Under the pieces are notes generated by a model. It was not told the DNA's origin. It worked only from the letters and a program-made list of their open reading frames with translations, and searched no databases. From JBBTCJ01 sp038043285 (GTDB lineage: Bacteria; Planctomycetota; Phycisphaerae; UBA1845), in assembly GCA_038043285.1 (NCBI GenBank), contig JBBTCJ010000092.1, positions 1 to 53,274 of the forward strand: a DNA stretch of 53,274 nt, given 5' to 3'. The position numbers and the translations under genes are program-made. Each line of letters opens with the position of its first letter. The stretch's first letter is position 1. Below, in pieces: positions 1 to 8,943 of the stretch.

Positions 1-51
<51 letters not shown>

Positions 52-119
52 ACTCCGCGTGAGCACTACGCGCCGGCCATTCGTCGCTATCGTTTCCAGA
101 TCGCCTGAAAGTAGTAGTA

Positions 120-168
120 GGGTGGGAACCGCCCACCCAGCAACCCGCGGGCTGAAGCCCACGGCTCG
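120..168. repeat. Short palindrome-rich dispersed repeat (family E)
   Basis: Two small inverted repeats lie back to back just before the cytochrome start: GGTGGG/CCCACC around 121-138 and GGGCTGAAGCCC around 149-160, followed by CACGGC. A degenerate resemblance to the right half is seen at about 38070-38091, inside the PilM-like gene. The position supports starting the neighbouring gene downstream of it, at 170. Confidence 0.45.
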
Positions 169-169
169 C

Positions 170-1618
170 ATGGTGCTCGCAAGTGCTCTCGTCACCATCG
201 GCGTGCTGGTTCCCGCCGCCTGGGCGTTCAGGCGCGGCGCGGACTCAAGACTGTCCGGCGGACCCGAAAGCTATGGCGTGGGATGCACCCAGTGCCATGA
301 CTTCGAGACCCGCGACGTTCCCAACCCCAACCCCGGACCCGGCGGGGTGAGCGTCATCGGGGCCCCTCGTCGCTATCGCGCCGCGGCAACTTACGAATTC
401 GGCATTCGCGTCTTTGATGCCACGGAGATCGGCGCGGGATTTGAAATCAGCGCTGAGGGCGGCGGCTTGCACCGTGGGGCACTCTCGGTCGTGGACGCGG
501 TGCGCACGCAATTCGCCGACGACGGATTCACGCCCACCTATCTCACCCACACCCGCGACGGGCATGACGACTCCGTCGCCACGTGGGCGTCCAACGGCGG
601 TGCGTACGAATTCGCGGCGGGCTGGCAGGCGCCTTCCGAGAACCAGGGACCGATCACCATCTTCGCGTCGGGCAACGCGGTAGACGGTGCTTCCATCTCC
701 GGCGATCACTATTACTGGGGCTACTGGACAATGCAGTTTGCCCATCCCGGGGACTTCGACGGCGACACGGACGTGGACCTCTACGACGTTGCCGCCTATC
801 AACGGTGCTTCAGCGACCTGAACCCGACCAACGTTCCCGGTTGCGAGTTCGTCGATCTCGATGACGACTCAGCCGTCTCGCTGGACGATCTCTCGTTGCT
901 GTACGCCCTCGTGGACGGTCCAACCGCAACGGAACCGGCGGAGTTCGTGCTCGCCGATCCGATCCGCGGCGGGCTGTTGTACGACAAGTGGTGGCCGGTG
1001 ACCGGATCGGCGGCTCCCAGCGGCATCGGGAACCATCCCTTGTACCCCGTCGGCGGACCGGTGGCCGGGGCGAATACTTTTCGCTGCAAGGAATGCCACG
1101 GTTGGGATTACAAGGGGAAGGACGGGAACTACGGCCCGCTCAACACCGGCCACTACACCGGCATCGGAGGCGTCTTCGGAACGCTGCTTTCGCCGCGCGA
1201 GTTGTTCGACTTGTTGAAGGAGCCGGCGGCGGAGGTTCTCGAGGGACACAACTTTGCCGCCTATGGATTGACCGACGCGGACTTATGGGACGTGACCAGG
1301 TTTGTACTCGAACAGGTCGTCGATACCAATACATTCATCAACCCCTCCGGTTCGTTCACCGGCAATCCAGTCCTCGGCGCGTCCGCCTACAGCCTGAATT
1401 GCACTTTCTGCCACGCCGCCGACGGAAAGAACCTTCCGGCATTCCTCGGACCGCTCGCGGACCAGAACCCGTGGGAGTTCCTGCACAAGACGCGATTCGG
1501 ACATCCCGGCGCAGACATGCCCGCGTTGGAGCTCGTCGGCTGGCCCCCTTCGGTCGTTTTCGAAGACGACGAGATTTTGAACGGCGTCGGAGCTTTTGCA
1601 CAACAGGCGCTGCCATGA
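170..1618 (+). CDS. Secreted triheme c-type cytochrome with choice-of-anchor V domain
   Basis: About 482 residues from ATG 170, which begins a clear signal peptide (MVLASALVTIGVLVPAAWAF). An in-frame GTG at 59 would add 37 residues encoded by repeat DNA, so I prefer 170. Three CxxCH haem-binding motifs are visible: C39-C42-H43 right after the signal, and C306 and C411 within a cytochrome c-like C-terminal half. Residues about 40-190 resemble choice-of-anchor V domains, which normally begin with such a CxxCH. A Ca-binding dockerin-like stretch (GDFDGDTDVDLYD, then DLDDDSAVSLDDL) lies at about residues 195-250. A periplasmic or surface electron-transfer role is inferred; the partner is unknown. 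It converges with the next gene, 24 bases away. Confidence 0.75.
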   Translation: MVLASALVTIGVLVPAAWAFRRGADSRLSGGPESYGVGCTQCHDFETRDVPNPNPGPGGVSVIGAPRRYRAAATYEFGIRVFDATEIGAGFEISAEGGGLHRGALSVVDAVRTQFADDGFTPTYLTHTRDGHDDSVATWASNGGAYEFAAGWQAPSENQGPITIFASGNAVDGASISGDHYYWGYWTMQFAHPGDFDGDTDVDLYDVAAYQRCFSDLNPTNVPGCEFVDLDDDSAVSLDDLSLLYALVDGPTATEPAEFVLADPIRGGLLYDKWWPVTGSAAPSGIGNHPLYPVGGPVAGANTFRCKECHGWDYKGKDGNYGPLNTGHYTGIGGVFGTLLSPRELFDLLKEPAAEVLEGHNFAAYGLTDADLWDVTRFVLEQVVDTNTFINPSGSFTGNPVLGASAYSLNCTFCHAADGKNLPAFLGPLADQNPWEFLHKTRFGHPGADMPALELVGWPPSVVFEDDEILNGVGAFAQQALP

Positions 1619-1642
1619 CCTTTCAGCGTCACGTCGAGGGCG

Positions 1643-2880
1643 TCACTTCGACGGTCTCGCCGCCTTGCCGGCGATCTGCTCGGCTCGCTGTTGGGCGAGC
1701 TTCGCGTCATCGCGGGCGAGCTTGGCTTCCCGACGGGCGATGTCCGCTTCGTCGCGGGCGATCTCGGCCTCGATCTTGAGTCGATCAAGCTGCTGCGCGA
1801 GCGCCTCCGCCTTCGCACAGGCGGTAAACAACTCGCCGCGCTTGCCATGATCTCGTCGAAGGCGACTCGCGCCTGCTTCCATTGATCGCTGACCTCGCCG
1901 CTGAGGATGTCGGCGAGCTTGCGAACGCCGCGTTCGATTTCCGCGACCGCTTGCTCCGCTCGTTGCGGCGAGAACTCTTCGAAACTCGTTCCGCGGGTGA
2001 TGACGCCGTCGTCAACAACCGGCTCAGCCGTGGACGCGAACTCATTCATGTTCGTTTCGACCACCTCCAAGACGCCGGGTTGCGACGCCGCGAGCGCGGC
2101 CGCGATCTGGTCATCCACGTCATCCGCTGCGCTCGCCGACGGTGGCGCCTCGGCCGAAGCCGTCTTAAGGCCTGCAACATCAGCCGCGTCTGCGGCAAAG
2201 GTCGCATCAGCGTCCGTGGCCGACTCGGCGGCAGCCTCCTCGACGGGCGTAGGTGCAGCGCCATCGGTCGCGGGCGCATCCGCCTCGACCGCGAATGCCA
2301 TCGGTTCCGGCGCTGCGTGGTCCAGGGCGTCGTCGCCCGGCGGCACGCTGTCGTCGGTTCCGACCAGCTTCGCCAGTTCAGCCTCGGCGACCGCCAGGGC
2401 CGCCTCAACGCCCGCGGCATCGTCGGCCGCGACGGCGTCGGTCGTGACCGGAGCGCCTGGCGGGTCCGCAACGGCCACGTCGAGGGCGTTCGGCATCGGA
2501 TCGTCCGTCGCCACCGGCGGCGAAGACGCCGCACCCGGCGCGACCAGTCCGGCATGGACAATGTCCTGCACGATGTTTTCCGCCTGTTCGTTCACGGCTG
2601 CCATCAGAATCTCCTGCCGAAGGTCGGCGAACTCGGCGTCAATCAACGCCGTCATTTCCTCGACGATAGGGTGGGTCGCGTCGGCGAGGATGGCCGCCAA
2701 TTCGTCGCGTTCCCATTGGCTGATCCTCGGCTCGGCGGACCCCGCCGCCGCCCGTGAGGTCCGCCGGGCAATGCGGCGAAGAAGCTCCAGCTCCGTCCGC
2801 AACAGTCGAAGCGACTCGCGGTCCTTGACGGTCACCGGCTGCGGCGCGCCGCCTCGCGGCAGAAAAAAGGTTTTGTCCAC
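1643..2880 (-). CDS. Ala/Asp-rich coiled-coil protein, apparent frameshift
   Basis: I do not recognise a family. The frame runs from 2880 towards 1860 as a protein with a leading basic/helical part (motif ELELLRRIARR), a long Ala/Asp/Glu/Pro-rich low-complexity middle, and a helical segment ending near VSDQWKQARVAFDEI. Continuing in that frame gives an Arg/Ser-rich shadow. Shifting by -1 at about 1840-1868 gives a convincing coiled coil (EALAQQLDRLKIEAE..., ARREAKLARDDAKLAQQ) ending at 1643. The simplest reading is one gene with a one-base deletion, either real or a sequencing error. GTG 2880 is preceded by an AAGGGGGA ribosome-binding site; an in-frame start at 3123 is the alternative. It diverges from the MMPL gene. 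Confidence 0.55.
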
Positions 2881-3153
2881 GTTTGGACCATCCCCCTTGA
2901 CGCCCGCCGCCGCGACGCCCTTGGCCGCGCGGCCCTTCCGGTCGGGCGCGTCCGGCGCGCGGCAGCGGCGACGCACGCCCCTGGGAGTATGTTCGGCCTG
3001 CGGGGGCGTGGGGTTCACCTCCGCTTGCCGATGGTGTCGCGCCCTACGCACGGGCGACGCGCGACGATCGAGAAACCGGCGTTTATCGGAACCGCGGCCG
3101 GTCCCTTCCGTCGGCGCTGTCACGTCGGCCCCGCGGACGTTAATCTCCCGCCC

Positions 3154-5559
3154 ATGCAGGCGCCGGCGCGGCTCGTGGTTCGCAAACCCTGGGCGTGGAT
3201 TGTCGGGTGGTTCGTCGCGGCGATCGCACTGTTCGTGCCCGCCCCGCGAATCCCGACGCTTCTACAGGACAGCGCGCAAGGATTCCTTCCCTCCGATCTT
3301 CCGTCCGAACGGGCGCTTCAGCGGCTGCGCCAGGAGTTCCCCGAAGACGCCCACGCCAGTCGGGCGGCCATCGTGTTCGCCCGCGATGCGGGACTCACCG
3401 CCGACGATCGTGCCTACGTCGATCGAATCGCCTCGGCGCTTGTTGCTCGGTCGAACGAATGGGGATGGAAGATCACGGCCACGGCCTCCTCCCCCCTGCT
3501 TCGACCGCTGCTGGAGAGTCCCAACGGTTGCGCGGCGGTCGTCGTGGTCAACCTTCCCAGCGGAAATCTCACCCACCACAGCGTGCGACGAGTCCGCGAG
3601 ATTCAGGCGGAAGTGGGCAAGACCGCGCCGCCCTCCGGGTTGCGGATCGAAGTCACCGGCAACGCCGCCCTCGGCGAACTGCTCGACTCCAACGCCAAGC
3701 GCGACATCGACATGACCACCGCGTGGGCCTTCGCCGCCGTCGCCATCATTCTTCTTCTGGTCTATCGATCTCCGCCGGCGATGCTGCTTCCGTTGCTCAC
3801 CGTCGGCGTCGGGTTGCTGGTCGTTTTGGGCGGACTGGGTTGGGCGGCCGTGAAGGGTTGGCCCATCAACGGGCTGATGCAGATGTTCATCATCGTTCTG
3901 CTCGCCGGTCTGGGGGTGGACTGCTGCCTGTTTCTGTACGCGCGGTTTCGAGAGGAACTGGCGCCCAATCCGTTCTTGTGTAGCGTCGCCGTTTATCCGC
4001 GGCCCTTCCCTGAAAGCGCCACCCATGAAGGGCGACGCTGCACAAGAAGCGAAAATGCTCTAGGTGTGGGCATCGCCGCGGAGCGATCGGACGAGTTCAT
4101 CGCCGCTTTGGAGCGTGCCTTGACCAGGACCGGTCCGGCGATTCTGGCCAGTGCGGGCACGATCGCCGCGGGACTGGCGACGCTGGCGCTCGCCCGCAAC
4201 CGCGACCTTTACACTTCCGGGCCGACGATCGCGGCGGCGGTCGCGGTGCAGGCCGCTGCGGTGGTGACGCTGGCGCCGGCGCTGATGGCCGTCGCGGGGA
4301 GATGGCTGTTTTGGCCAGGGCCGGCACGACCTCCTGGTGAAAAAGATCGACCCTGGTGGCGTTGGGCGGGGCGAGCGGCCACGATGCGGCCAGTCGCCAC
4401 GACTGCGGTGATCGTGGTGTTGCTCGCGGCGATGTCCGCACCGAGCTTCAATGCTGTGCCGCTGTATGACACCCTGGAAGAGTTCCCGGAGGACTCCTCG
4501 TTTGTTCGCGGCGCACGACTCTACGAGAATCAGTTCCACGGCGGTCGAGGGGTGACGGAGGTGACTTTGCTTGTGGACTTTCCGGAGGCCCTCGATACGA
4601 CAGGAGACCATTCTGCGGCCGGCAACGTGGTCTCGGCTCTGCGGCGCGGCCTTTCCTCGGAGTTCCCGCTGGAGTACTGGCGGGACGTCGCCCAGCCCTT
4701 GGGGGAGGCGGGTTCCATCGCCGGCGGTTCCGAATGGTCTTCGTCCGTCCTGCGCGAGTTGGGCGGCAGACTCGCGGAGAGCCACTACGTCAGTCGCAAC
4801 GGAAGGACGCTGCGCATCGAACTCGGACTTCGCGTCGTCCCCCGATCGCTCCTTTCACTGGGTATGGTGAAGGAGATTCGCGCGCAGGCGGAACGCATCG
4901 TGCGCGGATCGGACCTTCCCTCGATCGCGGGGGCTTCCGGAGCGTCATGCCTGACACACGGCGAAGCGGCGCAATACGCCGACCTTCGCGACCTGCGCCG
5001 GCGGGACTTCCGCGTGGTGGCCGTCGCGGCGATTGTGGTCGTCGGGGTGGTGCTGTACCTGTTGCTTCGATCGTGGGCCGAGGCTGCCGTGCTGATCGCG
5101 GGAACCCTGGCGACCTACGGGGCGACCTACGGGGCGACGTCGCTGATCTTCCGTTTCGGCTATGGAATGGACGGTCTGGCGTGGCAGCTCGACTTCCTGC
5201 TGTTCGTCATTCTCCTGAGCCTGGGACAGGACTACAACATCTTCGTCGTGTCGCGCCTTCACGAGGAACAACGGATCCGCCCGTTCCGCGAAGCCGTCGA
5301 CGTCGCGGTTCGCCGCACCGGGCGGGTGGTCAGCAGTTGCGGCATCATTATGGCCGCGACGTTCGCCTCCATGTTCTCCGGCTCGCTGATGGTCGTGAAG
5401 GAGTTCGCCGTGGCACTGTCGCTGGGCGTTTTGCTGGACACCTTCCTGGTCCGCCCGCTGCTGGTTCCGGCGATGCTGGTCCTGACCCGTCGCGCCGGGC
5501 GACAGGAGAAGGCGGCGTACGCCGGCTTGCCGCTCGCCGATTCCGCGCCGATCAAGTAG
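3154..5559 (+). CDS. MMPL/RND-family transporter with an in-frame repeat insertion
   Basis: About 801 residues from ATG 3154 (MQAPARLVVRKPW), just before the first membrane helix. The longer frame from 2989 adds Arg-rich non-homologous sequence. The layout is that of MMPL exporters: TM1, a periplasmic domain (about residues 35-185), a helix bundle with a VDCCLFLYARFREEL-type loop, a second TM1-like helix near residue 415, a second periplasmic domain, and a final bundle containing GQDYNIFVVSRLHEE. Such proteins move lipids or hydrophobic molecules across the inner membrane using the proton gradient. Residues about 273-303 are foreign: they are encoded by a palindromic repeat (3972-4062) and separate FREEL from the expected SDEFIAALERAL helix. 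The substrate is unknown. No clear ribosome-binding site precedes 3154. Confidence 0.8.
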   Translation: MQAPARLVVRKPWAWIVGWFVAAIALFVPAPRIPTLLQDSAQGFLPSDLPSERALQRLRQEFPEDAHASRAAIVFARDAGLTADDRAYVDRIASALVARSNEWGWKITATASSPLLRPLLESPNGCAAVVVVNLPSGNLTHHSVRRVREIQAEVGKTAPPSGLRIEVTGNAALGELLDSNAKRDIDMTTAWAFAAVAIILLLVYRSPPAMLLPLLTVGVGLLVVLGGLGWAAVKGWPINGLMQMFIIVLLAGLGVDCCLFLYARFREELAPNPFLCSVAVYPRPFPESATHEGRRCTRSENALGVGIAAERSDEFIAALERALTRTGPAILASAGTIAAGLATLALARNRDLYTSGPTIAAAVAVQAAAVVTLAPALMAVAGRWLFWPGPARPPGEKDRPWWRWAGRAATMRPVATTAVIVVLLAAMSAPSFNAVPLYDTLEEFPEDSSFVRGARLYENQFHGGRGVTEVTLLVDFPEALDTTGDHSAAGNVVSALRRGLSSEFPLEYWRDVAQPLGEAGSIAGGSEWSSSVLRELGGRLAESHYVSRNGRTLRIELGLRVVPRSLLSLGMVKEIRAQAERIVRGSDLPSIAGASGASCLTHGEAAQYADLRDLRRRDFRVVAVAAIVVVGVVLYLLLRSWAEAAVLIAGTLATYGATYGATSLIFRFGYGMDGLAWQLDFLLFVILLSLGQDYNIFVVSRLHEEQRIRPFREAVDVAVRRTGRVVSSCGIIMAATFASMFSGSLMVVKEFAVALSLGVLLDTFLVRPLLVPAMLVLTRRAGRQEKAAYAGLPLADSAPIK
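3972..4062 (+). repeat. Palindromic repeat family A, copy 1, inside the MMPL gene
   Basis: The core starts TAGCGTCGCC and ends GGCGACGCTGCAC, so the ends are inverted repeats of each other. The sequence matches copy 3 (21705-21795) over about 90 bases in the same orientation, including the trailing ATGCTCTA, and the reverse complement of copy 2 (7872-7957). It sits in the coding frame of the transporter without introducing a stop. Confidence 0.8.
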
Positions 5560-5786
5560 GTCCGACAGATTCCTACAATCGAGCTGCGGAGGATCGCGCA
5601 GCCGGAATCGGCGACGAACGCCTGGGATGCCGCTTCCCATTCGCAATTCGTGAGGAGCCGAGTTACCATGCCGCGCCGCGGCATTTCGACGATGGGACAT
5701 CGCGCGAACCGTGAACGGTTCGCCCGTGCCGCAAGACGGCGCCCCTGGCGATCGATGCACGGCATCGAAATAAGGAGGAAAGCATC
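5560..5786 (+). promoter_or_regulatory. Leader region of the S9 peptidase gene with hairpin
   Basis: This 227-base gap has no convincing gene. It contains a perfect 8-bp hairpin GCGAACCG-TGAA-CGGTTCGC at 5704-5723 and a strong ribosome-binding site AAGGAGGA at about 5771-5779 before ATG 5787. A TACAAT at 5573-5578 could be a -10 element, but no matching -35 is evident. Small frames here are Arg-rich and look non-coding. Confidence 0.35.
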
Positions 5787-7862
5787 ATGCAACGTGGAAC
5801 GGCACTTCTTCTTTTCGGCGGACTGGCGGTCGGTTTGACCGGATGCGCGACGGTGGAGACCGCGGCGCCGACGACCACCACGACGGCGAAGGCCAAGGCT
5901 GGCCCCGGGACCATCATTGACCGCGAGACGCTGTTCGGCAATCCCGACAAGGCCTCGCCGCAGATCAGCCCCGACGGCAAACGCCTCGCCTACCTGGCGC
6001 CGGTCAACGGCGTGCTCAACGTGTGGGTCGGGCCGGTGGACGATCCCTCGGCGGCCAAGCCCGTTACCCAGGACGCCAGCCGAGGCATCCGCCGCTACTT
6101 CTGGGCGTACACCAACAACCACGTCGTCTACGTGCAGGACAAGGGCGGCGACGAGAACTGGCGCGCCTACAGCGTCAACCTGGCCAACAACGAGACCAAG
6201 GATCTGACGCCAATCGAGAAAGTAGCCGCCCGCGTGGAGCAGGTCAGCCACAAGTTTCCCAACGAGATCCTCGTCGGACTCAACGACCGCGACGCGCAGT
6301 ACCACGACGTGCAACGCATCAACATCACCACCGGCGAGCGGAAGCTGGTGCAGGAAAACAAGGAATTCGCCGGCTTCCTCATCGACGACGACTACGCCGT
6401 CCGCTTCGCCACCAAGGTCACACCGGACGGCGGAAGCGAAATCTTTCAGCCGGATGACAAGGGCGGATGGAAGCCGTTCACCAAGATCGCCATGGCCGAC
6501 AGCATGACCACGCAGCCGATCGACGTCAGCAAGGACGGCAAGACGCTGTACATGATCGACAGCCGAGACCGGGACACGGCCGCCCTGGTCGCCGTGGAGG
6601 TGGCCACCGGAACCAAGACCACCCTCGGCGAGGATCGCCGCGCGGACGTGGACAACATCATGATCCACCCGACGGAGAAGAACGTCCAAGCCTACTCGTC
6701 GAACTACCTGCGGGCGCAATGGACGATCCTGGACAAGGGCATCAAGGGCGACTTCCAGACGCTGCGGAGCGTCGCGGAGGGCGACTTCAACGTCATCAGC
6801 CGAACCCTCAACGACAACGAGTGGATCGTCTCCTACATGCTGGACGACGGGCCGGTCCGCTACTACCGCTACAACCGGGACACGGACAAGGCCGCCTTCC
6901 TGTTCACCAACAACCAGGATCTCGACAAGTACACCCTTGCCAAGATGCACCCGACGGTCATCAAGTCACGCGACGGCATGAACTTGGTCAGCTACCTGAC
7001 CATTCCGGCCACCGAACCGGGCAGCGCCAGGAAGGGACGCCCGTCCAAGCCGCTTCCGATGGTCTTGTTTGTGCACGGCGGACCCTGGGGGCGCGACGAT
7101 TGGGGCTACGATTCGTACCACCAGTGGTTGTCCAATCGCGGCTATGCCGTTTTGAGCGTCAATTTCCGCGGCTCCACGGGTTTCGGCAAGAACTTCATCA
7201 ACGCCGCCAACCTGGAGTGGGCGGGCAAGATGCACGACGATCTGATCGACGCGGTCAACTGGTCGGTCAACGAGAAGATCGCCGACCCGAGCAAGGTCGC
7301 CATCATGGGCGGCAGCTACGGCGGGTATGCCACCCTGACGGGCCTGACCTTCACCCCGGACACCTTCGCTTGCGGCGTAGACATCGTTGGTCCGTCGAAC
7401 CTCATCACCCTGCTGAGCACCATTCCCCCCTACTGGGCGCCGATGATCGAGATGTTCACCACCCGCGTGGGCGATCATCGCACCTCCGAGGGACAGTCGT
7501 TGCTTCGTGAGCGCTCGCCGCTGACCTTCGTCGATCGGATCAAGAAGCCATTGCTGATCGGGCAAGGGGCCAACGACCCGCGCGTCAAGCAGGCGGAGTC
7601 CGACCAGATCGTCAGCGCCATGAAGGCCAAGAGCATTCCCGTGACCTACGTTCTGTATCCCGACGAGGGCCACGGATTCGCTCGACCGGAGAACCGGATG
7701 TCGTTCAACGCCGTCACCGAGGGTTTCCTCGCCCAGCACCTCGGCGGGCGGTACGAACCCATCGGCGACGACTTCAAGGGTTCGAGCATCACCGTGCCCA
7801 ACGGGGCCGAACAGGTTCCGGGAGTATCGCCCGCGCTGGCGACGCCCGGCGGGAAGAACTAA
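5787..7862 (+). CDS. S9-family prolyl oligopeptidase-like lipoprotein
   Basis: 691 residues. The start is fixed by AAGGAGGA about 8 bases upstream. The N-terminus is a lipoprotein signal with lipobox LTGC (Cys about residue 18), so it is predicted to be anchored in a membrane facing the periplasm. Residues about 45-400 form the expected beta-propeller (repeated SPDGK/DDPS-type blades), followed by an alpha/beta-hydrolase domain. The catalytic triad is visible: Ser510 in GGSYGG, Asp597 in GANDPRV and His629 in DEGHGF. The family (dipeptidyl-peptidase IV and acylaminoacyl-peptidase type) hydrolyses short peptides. It appears monocistronic; a palindromic repeat follows the stop codon directly. 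Confidence 0.9.
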   Translation: MQRGTALLLFGGLAVGLTGCATVETAAPTTTTTAKAKAGPGTIIDRETLFGNPDKASPQISPDGKRLAYLAPVNGVLNVWVGPVDDPSAAKPVTQDASRGIRRYFWAYTNNHVVYVQDKGGDENWRAYSVNLANNETKDLTPIEKVAARVEQVSHKFPNEILVGLNDRDAQYHDVQRINITTGERKLVQENKEFAGFLIDDDYAVRFATKVTPDGGSEIFQPDDKGGWKPFTKIAMADSMTTQPIDVSKDGKTLYMIDSRDRDTAALVAVEVATGTKTTLGEDRRADVDNIMIHPTEKNVQAYSSNYLRAQWTILDKGIKGDFQTLRSVAEGDFNVISRTLNDNEWIVSYMLDDGPVRYYRYNRDTDKAAFLFTNNQDLDKYTLAKMHPTVIKSRDGMNLVSYLTIPATEPGSARKGRPSKPLPMVLFVHGGPWGRDDWGYDSYHQWLSNRGYAVLSVNFRGSTGFGKNFINAANLEWAGKMHDDLIDAVNWSVNEKIADPSKVAIMGGSYGGYATLTGLTFTPDTFACGVDIVGPSNLITLLSTIPPYWAPMIEMFTTRVGDHRTSEGQSLLRERSPLTFVDRIKKPLLIGQGANDPRVKQAESDQIVSAMKAKSIPVTYVLYPDEGHGFARPENRMSFNAVTEGFLAQHLGGRYEPIGDDFKGSSITVPNGAEQVPGVSPALATPGGKN

Positions 7863-8173
7863 GGCATTCCTGCTTTTCGCGTTGCGTCGCCCTTCCTGGG
7901 CGGCGCTTTCAGGGAAGCGCCGCGGATCAACCGCGACGCTGCACAGAAGCATTGGTGCCAGATGATGGCACGATCGAACCACGGATCGCCGGACGGCGGT
8001 TCAACGCACCGCGACCCGCGCACGCCCAACGAGGGGCGTGGGCGGGTCTTTTCTTCGTCGGCGCAGCGGAAACTCCCCCCAGTTGTCAACACGGGCGATC
8101 CGTACCATAATGCGGCGCTCCGGCGGGCGTCGGGCTCGCGGGAGCCTGGCGGACGGTGGTTGCGGACGGGTGC
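7863..8173. other. Intergenic region holding repeat A copy 2
   Basis: This 311-base gap starts with a palindromic repeat and continues with sequence in which I see no gene. The part at about 8030-8170 precedes the zinc-ribbon gene and probably holds its promoter, but no convincing -35/-10 pair was found. Confidence 0.5.
7872..7957 (-). repeat. Palindromic repeat family A, copy 2
   Basis: It reads TTGCGTCGCCCTTCC at the left end and CAACCGCGACGCTGCAC at the right, which are mutual inverted repeats. The reverse complement matches the copy inside the MMPL gene and the copy at 21705-21795. Its location directly after a stop codon is typical of a transcribed palindromic element that could stabilise or terminate the upstream mRNA. 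Confidence 0.8.
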
Positions 8174-8920
8174 ATGGGCGAAACTCTCGCGGCATTGCGG
8201 CGATTGCAAGAGGTAGAGATCGAGTTGGCTGTTCTTCGGCGTGACCGGGAAGCCGGGCTTCGCCGCGTCGAGATTCGTCAAAAGCTCATCAAAAAACTCG
8301 ACGATCAGATCGAAGCCCAGCGGCGCAGTCTGCGCGAACGCCAGGTGTACATGGACAGCATGTCCCTGGACATCGCCGTCCGCGAGGAGTCGATCAACAA
8401 GCACCGCCAGGCCCTCAACAAGGCCAAGACCAACAAGGAATACGCGACCATCCTCGCGGCGCTCAACACCGAGAAGGCCGACAACCTCAAGATCGAGACT
8501 TCCGCCCTGGAGGCGATGAAGGAAGTCGACGTCCTCAAGGCAGAAGCCGATCGACTCGCCGCCGAGCGGGTCAAGTTCGCCGCCGACCTCGCCAAGGCCG
8601 AAGGGGAGCTTCAAGGCGCCGACGACCACACCGAGCCGCAACGAAAGCAACTTGAGTCGCGACGCCGGGAAATCGCCCGGACGATCCCCGCGGAAACCAT
8701 CGAACTGTTCACCCGGGCGGCCCATCGCCACGACGGGGAAGCGATGGCCGCCGTCACCAAGGTCCGCCCCAAACACCCCGACTACACCTGCGGCGGATGC
8801 AACATGAAAGTCACCATCGAAGTGGTCAGCGCTCTTTCCTCGCGCCGCGACATCCGCGTCTGCGAGTCCTGCGGGCGGGTGCTGTACATCGAAGATTCCG
8901 CGGCGAAATCGGCACGATAG
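8174..8920 (+). CDS. Coiled-coil protein with C-terminal C4 zinc ribbon (COG1579 type)
   Basis: 248 residues from ATG 8174 (MGETLAALRRLQEVEIEL). A GTG at 8156 would add six residues, but family members start at this point. Residues about 1-190 are a long charged coiled coil, including the family-typical NKAKTNKEYATI. The C-terminus carries two CxxC pairs, CGGC and CESC, in the spacing of the zf-RING_7/DUF164 zinc ribbon. Members are widespread, soluble and of poorly defined function, often suggested to bind nucleic acid or act as adaptors. The match of architecture and length is good; the molecular role is not known. Confidence 0.85.
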   Translation: MGETLAALRRLQEVEIELAVLRRDREAGLRRVEIRQKLIKKLDDQIEAQRRSLRERQVYMDSMSLDIAVREESINKHRQALNKAKTNKEYATILAALNTEKADNLKIETSALEAMKEVDVLKAEADRLAAERVKFAADLAKAEGELQGADDHTEPQRKQLESRRREIARTIPAETIELFTRAAHRHDGEAMAAVTKVRPKHPDYTCGGCNMKVTIEVVSALSSRRDIRVCESCGRVLYIEDSAAKSAR

Positions 8921-8943
8921 ACCTGCTTTCCGTGGCGTCGTCG

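Noticed and set aside
1907..3715. 602-codon plus-strand frame overlapping the coiled-coil and MMPL genes
   Set aside because: It has Ser/Ala/Arg-rich composition typical of GC-rich shadows and conflicts with the well-supported MMPL gene.
5650..5838. Small Arg-rich frame before the S9 peptidase
   Set aside because: It overlaps the strong ribosome-binding site and the lipoprotein start, and has no recognisable protein features.
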